A stretch of 64,000 bases of DNA from assembly GCA_963970005.1 (NCBI GenBank), contig CAXAMN010023361.1:2107449-2171448 (forward strand), in the 5' to 3' direction. Origin of the DNA: Durusdinium trenchii. Taxonomy: Eukaryota > Sar > Dinophyceae > Suessiales > Symbiodiniaceae. The translations under genes were made by a program, and so were the position numbers. Positions 32,701 to 42,939 of the stretch are shown piece by piece (positions within the stretch are counted from its first letter, which is position 1; the number at the start of each line of letters is the position of its first letter). The notes under the pieces are model-generated. The model did not search any database, was not told where the DNA came from, and was given only the letters and a program-made list of their open reading frames with translations.

Positions 32701-33275
32701 TTGAAGTGCACTCTTGCAGTGCAATGAGCAGGAGGGCTACCTTTGATGCTGAGGGGGGGATGGACTCAGGAGAGGTCGAACGGAAGAATCAGGGCTGTAG
32801 TTCGGCACTGCAGAGTGTGGGCAAAGAATCGTTAGACATGGATTGCAGGAAAGCATATTCGTCTTGAAAGAAGGAATGTTTTGTCTAGGACCAACTAGGA
32901 GTACCTGTTTTCATGTGAGAAGTGATTCTTATTCTATGTTCAGGGAGCAATGTATGTAGACTCTGGATCGACAATACAGATACCCCTCTTACCAGAATGG
33001 CTTTACATCTCCATGTTTGTTTTTATTCATCAACACACTACATAATTGGACACCGCCGGATCGAGATTCTTGGTTGTACTCCACTTCTTGGGTCCTGGAA
33101 CTCGAATGGCTCAAATCCTGCCGGTTTGGGACCGAGCCCCACATAAACCAGCACGGAATGAGCGAAGGGTTGTTGAGTGGTAATGGTACTACAGAAATCT
33201 ACAGAATGTATATTATATGATATAAGATATAATTGATTAGTGGAAGCCTGAGATTCTGAGCTGCACAGTCTTTAC
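29718..33275. other. Anonymous DNA right of element 1
   Basis: No supported gene. A short (CT)n run lies near 30070-30084. Several open frames of 90-170 codons have no motif or composition bias. Confidence 0.45.
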
Positions 33276-33276
33276 C

Positions 33277-33395
33277 TGCATAGTTGCTCTTCGACATTTG
33301 CCCGCCCTGTGTGCACGAAGCCTCTTCCGGCGTGCATCCTCTAGGGATGCCGGCGCCTCGTCCGCGCACACAATTTTGGTGCTGACATTTTGCGG
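33277..33395 (-). CDS. Exon-like fragment with a 5' splice site, unidentified
   Basis: On the - strand a protein-like, GC3-rich stretch (VCADEAPASLEDARRKRLRA, HRAGKCRRATMQ) ends at GCAACTATGCAG followed by GTAAAGACT, a good 5' splice site. The upstream AATGTCAG could be the acceptor. A longer - frame of 163 codons runs through both sites. Family unknown; neighbouring exons were not found. Confidence 0.25.
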
Positions 33396-34203
33396 CGTTG
33401 AAAGCAGGGCACAAGCTAAAATGGGGGCTGTGCTGACACATAACCACAGCTTCTTTGTAGGACTTCTGCCATCCTGGACTCCTTGCCGACTGTACATCAA
33501 ACAACCACCCATGTTTTGCCAAATTGGCCATGTAAGCAATGGAAGTGTGAACATCACCCCCCAAGGACTGGCCTGGTACCTTAAATACTTATCCTGATCC
33601 CATTTCGGTCTGGAGGGTTCAGGACCCTGACAACAAGCTGTTGGAGGGTCCGACCATCTTTGTGTCCTGAGCAGGCCCCCCGGCTGGGTCCTTTTGCTTT
33701 CAGAGCGCCTATATAAATCCGTCGGCACATTTGGTGGGCAAAGCCTGCTGATGCTAGTTGCATTGCTTATAAAGGTGGTTTGTAATGGTTTCTAAGTGCC
33801 ACTTCCCTAGGAGTCGTTGGGCCCTTAATATCATAACCCATAGCCCTTTATGTTGGAGGGCCTGGATTCTTAGCTATACGGTTGGAAGCACAACCTTTCA
33901 ATTCCCTTTAAAAGAATCCCAACCATCAGCGATTTCCCATCACAAAGGGTTTCCAGGCATGGGAACGCATGGGAAGATGTTATTGATTGTATAATGTTGT
34001 AGTCTCAATGTATTGAAGATATGTATATTATCAGCAATACATGTCAGTAATTACCATATATATATATATAGCTATAGTGCTTTTATCCAGGCCTGATTCT
34101 TAAGCAAATACAAGTCACTTGTGGCTGAAGAGCCACGTGCCTGAAGAGTCGAACTGTTTTGAAGAGCCGCGGGTTACCCGACGGATGGGAACATAGCAAC
34201 GGC
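33396..34203. other. Anonymous DNA with a TA microsatellite
   Basis: A (TA)n run lies at about 34054-34072. Nothing else is supported. Confidence 0.45.
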
Positions 34204-34326
34204 CTAAGAGCGATGGCCTCCAACCTACAACGTTTATGTGTGTTAAGGCCAGGAGCCCCTAGTAGCGTCCTTGTTCCTAGTAGTAAGGCCAAGAGCCCCT
34301 AGTAGCGTCCTTGTTCCTAGTAGTCA
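34204..34326. repeat. CTAGTAG minisatellite, locus 4
   Basis: Begins with GATGGCCTCCAACCTAC, then two near-identical 50-bp units (AAGGCCAGGAGCCCC then TAGTAGCGTCCTTGTTCCTAGTAG). It links the GGCCTCC and CTAGTAGCGTCC forms of the repeat in one array. Confidence 0.7.
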
Positions 34327-34833
34327 GGAAGTTCACTTCACACAAATAGATGGATCAGATGCTTTCTGGTCATCTCTACAGCTTGAGAAGAAGGTCTACA
34401 GCTTTGTTTCAGCTTTGAACCGGTCACTACACCATCCTCCCGGTCTTCCCAAAAGAAAAAGACTTGAAGGCATCCTTACTCCGAATCCTTGGGCGGGTAC
34501 TCCGGACTCCCAACCGGCGGGTACTCGTGGCTTTGGCATCTTGGGCGCTTCAGTGCCAACCCGCTGGTGGCGGTGAGTGCCGCACTGGACTGGACTGGTG
34601 CGCAAGTCCTTCGACAGATGGCCCGACACTGGTTCATCGGCAATGGTCGGTATCTACCACTTATTTCACGGTTCTATTTCCCCAAGCTCCCCAAAACTCA
34701 ATCAGTTGCTGTGCAGGCAGGAAGAGATGTTTCTGTAGGCGCACCACCGCTGGGTTCCAGCAAATGCCAAGCATTTGCTGCACAAAGATTGTCCACACCT
34801 CGTGGACAGCGTCCTGATGATCTGTCCCATGGA

Positions 34834-34946
34834 GGGTGTGTATTAGAATAGGGAGATCCTCAACCAATGGCTAGCTAGACTGGTGTATTCTCCTTCTTCC
34901 AAGGGGGTCGTTGCCTGGGAGGTCTCACTATTTGAGCTACACACCC
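34834..34946 (-). mobile_element. MITE-like element, copy C
   Basis: About 113 bp, inverted relative to copy A. Outer inverted ends are GGGTGTGTA / TACACACCC, inner ends AATAGGGAGATCC / GGTCTCACTATT. The GTTGCCTGGGA interior and CTTCTTCCAAGGGGG match copies A and B. No clear target duplication was seen. Confidence 0.65.
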
Positions 34947-37690
34947 ATATGAGCCATGGTCACGGTCAGCCGTCATCAGGGCCGCCATAGCTTCATCCTT
35001 CAGAGATCGTAGCAGTATCGAGCTCGGTCGTCTGAAACGATGGAAAGGTCACTTCCTCCGTGGCAGGTCACATCACCTGGATGCGATGCTTGCCATGCCA
35101 TAAACTGACGGTTTTTGGGTCATCCATCCACAGTCGGAAAACATTATCCGAAGACGTATATATATATATATATATGAGCAGCGGTCAGAAACCTATGGTA
35201 AGATTTGTGTTTGAAAGGTGGTATGGAAAAGGGTCAGGATGTAGATTTTAAGTATTGGTTTAGTAGCGGGCCCCAGCAGAATCATGCAAACCACCAAGGC
35301 AGCGCTAGATTGGCGCTGGGTTCGCGGTTGATCTTTTATTTGCCGTATATATGTGTTTAGAATCAACACGATTCATTTGGTTTGGTTCATGAAATCCTGC
35401 GCATCTTGCGGGGCAATGCTGCAACTGACTTGGGTAGTAGTATACGAAGCATACTTTGCTGGGGAAAATACAGAAGTGACCTCTGTGATGTGTGTTGCTG
35501 TTACCCCAAGCTGGAAAAAATATGAGGTTTGTGGGCTAGATCCGCGCCAGCATTTGCGCTAGGTTGGCGCCAGCACAGTTCTCAAATGTGATCAGATGTC
35601 CATTTGTCCTGGAAGCAGATCTTCGCCGTTACTACTTGGAAAGTTTATGCCCATGTATATTTTTCCTATCAAATTCCTCACGGCATGGCTAGCTTAGACA
35701 ACAAAAGATCATCAAAGAGCTACAGAAGGCCTTCGCGCTAGCTTCGTTTGCAACATTCTGCACCTCTGATTGAAACACTTCACATTTCCATACATCCCAG
35801 ATACCCTCTCTGAAATGTATTGAACAAGAAGCGGGCCCCCATCAGAATGACTTTTACAGCCGCTTTCAGGAAAAGACATTTTGACCACCAATCATATATA
35901 TATATATAATATTAATATATGACATGTTCATCTGAACATGGACCATGCCCACCAGAACGTGGAAGATATCCCAAATTCCGGAGTTTTGGGGCTTCGGTGC
36001 CTTCACACCGGGCGTGCCGAACGCTGTACCGAACGCCGAGTCTCTCGAGACGGCCCATAAAAGAGCAGTCCGGAGCTGCGGTCGTGCTGACGAGGTCGAC
36101 GACACGTTTCAAAGGAGTTTTGCGATGACGTGGATGTCAGTCATGCCATGTTCACATCGGACATGGCAGCCATGCCATCGGACGTTTGTTTAAAGTTTAA
36201 AGGTAACAGATGGCAGGTGACAACCATCGCCGCCTCTTCCAAGCGCGATCGGTGGGCATCTGAGGGGTCCGGTCAATCGACATTCATTGACCCGTTTCTG
36301 TGGGAAAGGGCTTCCAGTAGGTCGCAACCAGATGGTTAGGCAGAGGAGCCAGCCATCTCACCAACACTACCAGTTCATTCAGCACTCATTGTGAATTCTG
36401 GCAAAGCAAAGAGCTGGAAGAGCTGAATTTGGTCCATTTTCCCTATCCTACCGTCGGCGATGGCGACCCGCGCATGCGCTAGCACCCGAACGTCTGACCG
36501 AAACGGACATAGGGGCTCCTGGGTTCGGAGATCAACGGCATTGGGGGTTGGCTACCTACCTTAGAGGCAGATGTTGCACGCCACTGCCCAACCCATGACT
36601 GCTGACTTGATCGATTACCAAATCGGTGACGGATGTCTTCAGAATCCGTTTGGGGTGATCGCTGGCCGTGGCTAGGGATCCCTGGAATTGGGAATCCCTG
36701 CTCCTCTACTAGGGTACTGCTTTAACGTACTAGTTTGTACCCGCCTCTACTTGGACCCTCCAACAGATCTTTCCTGGTGACAATAGGTGCCCAGAAACCA
36801 CACTGTTAGAGTCCAATCATCACCTGTTGGAAGGTCCTGGTACATAGTCTATAGACCTTAGAACATCTTACAATAACAATATGGAACATGTAGACCCACT
36901 GACACATATCAGTCCAGTAGAGCGTGTTAGTATAAAAAGGTCCCACCCTAAACAGCAATGACAAATTGGCTGGCTTGATTGGATGAGATCGGTCTTTTAG
37001 GCTATTCTATTGCTTCAAGCATTTATGCTTGATATATCGTGATCACTGGGTTGTAGGTACAGCAATCATTGGGCTTCAATACAGCATAAGTATAATTAGG
37101 TAGACAATATCGTTCGGACGCCTCATGACCTACGGACGCATTGAATTCTACCAGGCTTTTCATCGTCTGGTCCACGAGGCCAAAAAGAAACGACATGAAA
37201 CCACCATTTCCTCCAATGAACAAATTCCTGCTTTCAGGTTTGTAAGTGATTCTTCTTTGCAAACCGAAAACAGATTAAGATGCACGGAATTTCCAAAAGG
37301 CGCATGCAAACAAACCTCCAACTCCAAGAGTAAGATGTCATCACAAGTGTAGTCTAGCAGATGACAGCTAGCAAGAGGCAAGAGTGAGGACCTTGTACCC
37401 GTACCCTTTGGCAAAGCTTATTTAGCGCTCCTCTTTGTAATTCCCTTAATACCAAGTATTTGAGGGAAGACACTTCCCTTCTTTTAGGTTGCTCTCGGTT
37501 CCAGAACCTCTGACATGGTTGGTTCCAACAACATTAAGCCCAGGGAAGGCAAGAGTGTTACATCGATCTGCAGTCGTCGTCGTCGTCGCCCGTGATCTAC
37601 CTAGTCGCAGGAAGAAATAAAATAGCCTTGGTCACCCATCCCACTTGTATATATATATATAATATACACAGTATATAATATATAATATAT
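34947..37690. other. Anonymous DNA with AT microsatellites
   Basis: (TA)n runs lie at about 35158-35175, 35886-35900 and 37649-37690. A GC3-rich open patch on + at 35970-36110 (near ESLETAHKRAVRSCGRADEV) looks exon-like but has no splice sites I trust. Confidence 0.45.
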
Positions 37691-37951
37691 TGTGATTGAC
37701 ACAAAGGTAGCAACAAAAGATCCTCCTTCCCTCGCACAGCCGCGTGCGTTTTCCACTCACAGCTCACCTGAAGGTTGGTACGAACGGTCGGGCGCCTCGC
37801 CCTGCAGTGTCCTCACTGCTTCTATGGCTCAGGTCACGGGTGACCCACCCTACACCACCCTTGCGGCCTCGCACACTCGTGGCTTCGGACGTGAACACAC
37901 CTGAGTGGGTCAAGACTGGTTCCTCAGTGACCGAAAGGTTCGAAATTCACA
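37691..37951 (-). repeat. 3' LTR of element 2
   Basis: 261 bp with TG...CA ends and a short terminal inverted TGTGA/TCACA. It differs from the other LTR at AAAAGATCC versus AAAAGGTCC and CCGCGTGC versus CCGTGTGC. A purine tract (complement of 37972-37982) lies about 20 bp inside it. Confidence 0.93.
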
Positions 37952-37995
37952 CTCATCAAAAATTCTATCAATCTTTTTCTTTGGTTGTGTGTCGA

Positions 37996-38441
37996 TCATC
38001 CTTCTTGCTGCTGGTCTCCCATTAGAGGGATCCCGGACTCAAGCCACCTAAGGCGTGTTCTGCTGTCAGCTCGCTCTTTCAGCACTTGCAGTTCGTCATT
38101 TAGTTGATACATGCCTCGTTGCAAAGTGTAGCGGAGGAAAGTTCCTTGCATCACCTTAGTTAGCGCATCAGCGAGCTGAGCTCCTGTATGGACCATCTTA
38201 ATTGAATGCCTTCGGATAGCAAATCTTTTATTGCCTTTGCTTGAAGTTGTGTACGGAATTCCTGGCAATTTGGTTGAGCAGTTCGGGTAACCAAATCGTA
38301 CAAAGATTTGCAATCTGTGACAGCTACTGATCGTGGCAAACACTGGGCTAAGGCTGTGGTAGATTGGATTGGTTTGGGTTCACTCTTAAAAACCTCATGT
38401 GGTCGTTTCCAATTGACTTGGGGATTTTGGATCCATGACCA
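37996..38441 (-). CDS. RNase H C-terminal half of element 2 (broken)
   Basis: An in-frame TAA at 38442 separates this from the RT frame; sense continues in phase after it (WSWIQNPQ, then VAVTDCKSLYDLVTRT, an RNase H active-site strand). Near 38190 the phase changes and the final part (MVHTGAQLADALTKVMQGTF) follows, with a stop at 37996. The TAA is one substitution away from Tyr. The pieces align to the copia RNase H C-terminus, so the domain was once complete. Confidence 0.75.
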
Positions 38442-39806
38442 TTAGAGTCTCATCCAAGATAGCTGGTCTAAGCTTGTTTGGAGCGAAGTTGTTTCGGCTG
38501 ACAAAGTACTCGTAACTACTTTCTGGATCTTGCGGCAACCCCAGGGCAACGGGCTGACTGGGCATTGATAGTTCTCACTTATATCCCTATGGGTGGCCAA
38601 GATGATCATGCCTGTGTGACTTTCTGGGCTCTTGGCCGACGCAAATGATGCGTCCGAGAATAACAAGAATCTGAGATCATTGATTGGGATGGGTTGGATT
38701 CTGATGCATGCGTCTTTGTATCGTTTTGCTTCATGAAGTACACGGCTGGCATCGTGCAACGTTTGGACCGTGGCTTTGTTGATCTCACTTTGGATGTAGC
38801 TTAGTCGACTTGAAAGATCCGGTCTCGTGTTGATGCTCGCGTACTGAAGACTTCCCACAAGTGCACGGAGCGAGTGTCTCTCTTCGGAGGTCACTTCATC
38901 CGTCAGACATGTTCGTCTGCTTGCATTCATGTGGATTGGCTCAATCTTGCTTACATACTTGGATTGGGACATGATGATACTTTTGTCTGCCTGTTGGTTC
39001 ATCTCAACACCAGTGAACGTGAATTGACCTACTTTCTTTGATCCAAATGGGAATTTGGCTTCTAGCTTTGAGGTTTGTTCTTCAAAGTATTGATCTCCTC
39101 CACCTAGTCCATCGTCAACATGAACTCCTAGGACCCCCGAAATTTTGCTTTGTCCTGGTTTGTATAGTACGTATGCGCATGGGTCGAAGGGTGCTGGAAT
39201 GAAGTTCAAATCACGAAGGGTCCGATCCAATTCCTTATGCCGCAAACAAGGAGCATCGATCAAACCGTAGGCTGATTTTTCGAGTTTGCAGATTTGATTG
39301 GGTTGAAGTTTCAATGCCTTTCGAAGTTCTTCAACAGGTTCCAGGCCTAGAACTCGATCTTCCTGCGTTTTGCCTTGCAAAAATGCAGCTTTGATATCGA
39401 AGCTTTTCAGAGTACATCCCATGGATGATATTGCTTGCAACAAGAGCATTTTGGATTGCTTTCCAAGTGTCGGCAAGTCCCGGGGTATGCTGTCTAACTG
39501 GGGATCTTGATATCCAAGGACTACTAGACGTGCTTTCGGTTTATGGGTCTTTGGTCCTGGTCTGACGTTCTCAGTTGATCCGGTTTGAAGGTCGTCAGCA
39601 TCAAGGGGTTTCCATACGCATATCCAGCGGCAACGCATTACCTGTTCCGGACACAGCTGATCCCGAAAGATTTTACTCACCGTTCCTGTGTTTAACCGAT
39701 TTGTGATCTCCTTTTCCTTTGCTTGACGGAAGAGAGCTTGTTCTTCGGTGGACAATTGGTGCATCTTTACTTCTGTTCGGTCACGCTTGGTGGTGGTAGT
39801 CATCAT
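38442..39806 (-). CDS. pol: Reverse transcriptase and RNase H N-terminus of element 2
   Basis: 454 codons from ATG 39806, which overlaps the preceding stop as ATGA. RT_2 motifs present: KARLVVLGYQDPQ, motif A D in SFDIKAAFLQG, SAYGLIDAP, and motif C as VHVDD (GVLGVHVDDGLGGG) instead of the commoner YVDD. RNase H begins with LLFSDASFASAK and STLSAETTSLQ. Length and motif spacing fit copia pol. The stop at 38442 falls inside RNase H. Confidence 0.88.
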   Translation of the reverse strand: MMTTTTKRDRTEVKMHQLSTEEQALFRQAKEKEITNRLNTGTVSKIFRDQLCPEQVMRCRWICVWKPLDADDLQTGSTENVRPGPKTHKPKARLVVLGYQDPQLDSIPRDLPTLGKQSKMLLLQAISSMGCTLKSFDIKAAFLQGKTQEDRVLGLEPVEELRKALKLQPNQICKLEKSAYGLIDAPCLRHKELDRTLRDLNFIPAPFDPCAYVLYKPGQSKISGVLGVHVDDGLGGGDQYFEEQTSKLEAKFPFGSKKVGQFTFTGVEMNQQADKSIIMSQSKYVSKIEPIHMNASRRTCLTDEVTSEERHSLRALVGSLQYASINTRPDLSSRLSYIQSEINKATVQTLHDASRVLHEAKRYKDACIRIQPIPINDLRFLLFSDASFASAKSPESHTGMIILATHRDISENYQCPVSPLPWGCRKIQKVVTSTLSAETTSLQTSLDQLSWMRL

Positions 39807-40430
39807 GATAAGATCTCATCCCATTTCATCATTGTTTCTTGGGGAAACAGGAATTCAGCTTTCCATCCTACGGCTTCTGAGTCTATTTGGGTTTGGCACC
39901 AGTTGACCTGATCTTCTACACTTAGTAGGGAGTCACATACGAGTTCATCACTGAGATCGGATGCTTCGCTTGGGACCGGCACACTTGCTGCATCCTGATG
40001 ACCGCCGGGGTCACTCGGCAATTCGATGCTTTGTCGGCTCGCTGGAGACACTTGACTCTCTGGAATCGAGGGCTCTTGATCTGGCTGGACCTCTGACGAA
40101 TTCGATGTGTTTCCTGTTCCTACGTGTTGTGGGATTATATTGCTATCTTCTTGGCTCTCTGGTGGAGTTGCGGGCGCTTGTTCACGAATGTTGGCATTTT
40201 GTGTATCTTCGCCTTCAATCCCTGCGATCGGACTTAGAGCTCGGGGGATATGCTGGGCTTCCATGGCACTTACGGGTCGAACATGTTCAGGGGCTATCTT
40301 TACCAAGCTTCCTGCGTGATTACACCAAAGACAATGGGGACCTTCTTGTTGGATGACTCTGGCTGGACCAAACCACCCCCGTTGGGTTGGAGTCTGTCTC
40401 CATAGCATCACCCAAGTTCCCCTGTCATGA
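39803..40430 (-). CDS. Integrase C-terminal domain and linker of element 2
   Basis: The useful sense starts near 40430 (DRGTWVMLWRQTP), the SH3-like C-terminal region that follows copia integrase cores, then GPHCLWCNHAGSLVKIAPEHVRP. A Pro/Ser/Glu-rich linker leads to the RT. Its stop overlaps the RT ATG (ATGA at 39806-39803). Confidence 0.7.
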
Positions 40431-41231
40431 TCCTCGGTGAGGACAGCTTCGCCGGAGAACAGCTCTTCGCAACGCAGAGCTGTTGTCTGCACAGTGAAAA
40501 GCTCGTCGTGCAGCTTCGCGGTATGCCAGCCTTTCTCGAAATCTGATTCCTTCCTGGGTGTCATCGTCTGCCAGGAGGTGCGATGGCAATTGCTCGTCCG
40601 ATGAGATTGATGCTGGAATTCTGGACCCTTTTCCAAAAACAAGAGTTTCTGGGGAGTATCCCTGTTTCTGGCTCAGTGCATTCTTGGCAGAAGTGCAGTG
40701 CGATAGTGCTGTCTGCAGGTTGGTGTATGACGTTATTGGATGTTCCTGTTCATACTTCTTGAGCATTTCCTGTAGGATTCCACCATGTCTTTCTACTTTT
40801 CCGATTTGCCAGTGTCCACCTGGTGGGGTAACTATTGCTTTGATGTTGAACTGGCCTAGAAAAGTGACAAATTCCTTGGATGTGAATTCCGTCCCTGAGT
40901 CTGTGTGAATCTCAATCGGAGCCCCTGCCCATTGGAGCCATCCATTGAGCACCTTGTCTATTGCATCATCACTGCTTTTACCTGGGCTTGCGCATGCTAC
41001 CTGGTAGTTTGTTCCATAGTCGATGATGTGATAGAAGTGGAAGTTGGTTCCTGCCAGATTCGTGTATACAACACCATCTATCCCAATACAGTCGTTGAAG
41101 TCTAGCTCACGTTTGATTGTAGAAGGTCTTTGATGTTTGGGTTCCTTAGTATTCTGACATATGGAACAACTTAGGTCCATGGCAGCTTGACACAATCGGG
41201 TGAGTACCCCTGTTGACGCAGCATTGAACAC
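40425..41231 (-). CDS. Integrase core of element 2
   Basis: Begins around the CxxC half of the zinc finger (CSICQNTKEP). The catalytic triad is visible as the Asp of GIDG, the Asp of IHTDSGTEF and the Glu of GKVERHGG, with the expected ~35-residue spacing. The final part (REAARRAFHCADNSSALRRA) is a helical segment; sense then changes phase near 40430 into the C-terminal domain. The enzyme would insert element cDNA into the genome. Confidence 0.85.
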   Translation of the reverse strand: MFNAASTGVLTRLCQAAMDLSCSICQNTKEPKHQRPSTIKRELDFNDCIGIDGVVYTNLAGTNFHFYHIIDYGTNYQVACASPGKSSDDAIDKVLNGWLQWAGAPIEIHTDSGTEFTSKEFVTFLGQFNIKAIVTPPGGHWQIGKVERHGGILQEMLKKYEQEHPITSYTNLQTALSHCTSAKNALSQKQGYSPETLVFGKGSRIPASISSDEQLPSHLLADDDTQEGIRFRERLAYREAARRAFHCADNSSALRRAVLRRSCPHRGS

Positions 41232-41625
41232 AGCTTTTGACCATGAGGGTGTCCTAGGTTCTGATGCAATTTCAGCAAGAACGATTTTTCTTCGGCTGAT
41301 ATGGTCTTGAACTTTGGGCCATGGTCAAAGCTCGGCATATGGAGTTGACTCGAACTCGCTCCTGTCTCTTTGGTCTGATCCGGATCCAGCTCTGTGACAG
41401 GTGCTTGGTCACTACTTGGCAGGCTGACGGTTGCCTCCTGCGGCTCGACGCTTGTTCCCGTTGCCTCGGGACTCATATTCTGTTCGGTCGAAACACCTGA
41501 TGCTTCTGACTTGGATTGGGGCAAACATGCATACATTGTGATATTGACTCTTGTGGGATGTGCTGGGCGGACTTGCTGCCGATGAGACAGGTCTTGCCAG
41601 TATTCCCAGTCCTTTTCTACTTGGA
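41171..41625 (-). CDS. Pre-integrase (HHCC first half) segment of element 2
   Basis: After an 8-C run at about 41629 the sense continues as VIQVEKDWEYWQDLSHRQQ, then an acidic Ser/Thr-rich linker, then FLLKLHQNLGHPHGQKL, the His-His half of the gag_pre-integrase zinc finger. It stops at 41171; the Cys-Cys half is in another phase at the start of the integrase frame. Confidence 0.7.
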
Positions 41626-42474
41626 TTACCCCCCCCCTATTCGGCTTACGATGATGGCACGACGATATGGGGCCTCATTCTTTACCAAATCCCTTGGCGG
41701 TGGCAATGTTCGATCTGATCCCTTACATGCTTGAACTTTCTTGATTTCTTTTTCGGGGAACATGTTTTGAAGCCTCTCCAAGATTTGGTGGTTTGTGATA
41801 AAAGTCTTCCCTACTCTTGGCAACATTGGTTGGATGTCCTTGATGATTTCTTCTATTTGTCTCTGAGGTGACATGTTCATACTCTGCGATTCGGCCGTCT
41901 TGCCGTCAATGCGGCGGCGCTTGCACTCGTTCGACAATTGCTCCAGGGGTGTTGATGGCAGTCGCCCACCTTGGGACTTCTGCATGGGAGAACTCACACG
42001 GATCCGCTTGGATGCACTTTCCTCACTCGGTTGATCTATTCCTCTGGTTACAAGGGCAGTAACCCATGGCTCATGTTTCACTTTCAACATCACCTTAGCT
42101 ACTTGTCTTGCAAACTTTCTTGGATAGTTCTCTGTATAGCTACTGACGGTGATTCTCCCGAGAGGCGTTGTCACGGATCCGGCAATGGGTCTGTGCTCAT
42201 GATCTCGACGACACACCCGGCCATGCAACGAGGCATACATCTCTTGCGATGTCGTTCTTACAGCCATCTCCTTTTGTATGAGTTTGTTCGTTTCTGGACA
42301 TGTCAACTGGCCTACGCGACACATGTCGAAATTGGCTTCCTGAGTATATGAATACAGCTCTTGCAGGAGTGGGGTCTTGAACATGATGGATTTTCGTGGC
42401 TGCTCCCAGTGCATGTGGTTTCCTAGCTGACGTGACATGCGAAGCAAGACTACTCCTAGTGCAAGTTCGAACAA
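41626..42474 (-). CDS. Methyltransferase-like domain, second half, of element 2
   Basis: Continues from the CT microsatellite (FELALGVVLLRMS, then NHMHWEQPRKSIMF, where EQP takes the position of the ENP/ENV motif of element 1 and of C5 methyltransferases). A region with conserved-looking Cys follows (CRVGQLTCPETN, HGRVCRRDHEHRP), then a basic linker with LPRVGKTFITNHQIL. The frame ends at 41626 in a C8 homopolymer, past which sense resumes in another phase. Confidence 0.55.
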   Translation of the reverse strand: MFELALGVVLLRMSRQLGNHMHWEQPRKSIMFKTPLLQELYSYTQEANFDMCRVGQLTCPETNKLIQKEMAVRTTSQEMYASLHGRVCRRDHEHRPIAGSVTTPLGRITVSSYTENYPRKFARQVAKVMLKVKHEPWVTALVTRGIDQPSEESASKRIRVSSPMQKSQGGRLPSTPLEQLSNECKRRRIDGKTAESQSMNMSPQRQIEEIIKDIQPMLPRVGKTFITNHQILERLQNMFPEKEIKKVQACKGSDRTLPPPRDLVKNEAPYRRAIIVSRIGGG

Positions 42475-42939
42475 GTGTGACTCTCTCTCTCTCTCTCTCG
42501 TTGAACATGTTCACACAATTGGATTGATCTCATTTCATTGAACGTGTTCCATGCGCTCCATGGTCCACAGGTGGGACTGAACCATATGTGACGGGGTCTT
42601 TGTTTCCACACCATTTGAAACAGAACACTTCTCCCCTCCTTGGTTTTGAGGTCCCCCTGCGCCCTTCCAAAACGGTTGGCTCTGCCGCCCAGCAATTGGA
42701 CTTGCTTCGTCAGTTCACTGGCCTCATGACAAAACACTTCCAGCAAATGTAGACGGCTGCATCCGTTCGAGATCACTGGATCACCCCTTGCTAGACTGGC
42801 TTCCTTTGAGATTTGCTGAACCAGTGCATGGAATTTATGGGACAGACTGTGAGTCTTACCTGGACTGAAATCTTTTTGGCACATGGACGATACATGTATA
42901 TCAGCTTCCTCGAAGGAGTCTAGTCTAGCCATGACGAGC
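42456..42939 (-). CDS. Methyltransferase-like domain, first half, of element 2
   Basis: Sense in this phase starts near 42935 (GLHELVMARLDSFEEADIHV). A motif I-like strand and loop reads LHLLEVFCHEASELT, followed by GGRANRFGRAQGDLKTKEGR and PRHIWFSPTCGPWSAWN, where the Cys loop corresponds to motif IV (PC) of C5 methyltransferases. It then runs into a (CT)n microsatellite (42481-42499) read as Arg-Glu repeats, which shifts the phase. Function is inferred from fold-like motifs only. Confidence 0.55.
42481..42499. repeat. (CT)n microsatellite inside element 2 coding region
   Basis: An uninterrupted CT run of nine units lies between motif IV and motif VI of the methyltransferase-like domain. 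Sense is in one phase before it and another after it. Confidence 0.9.

Noticed and set aside
37820..37948. TGGCTCAGGTCACGG and GGTTCGAAATTC in the element 2 LTR resemble Pol III A and B boxes, suggesting a tRNA-derived sequence.
   Set aside because: The spacing is about 110 bp and no tRNA-like folding is visible; the LTR setting explains the sequence.
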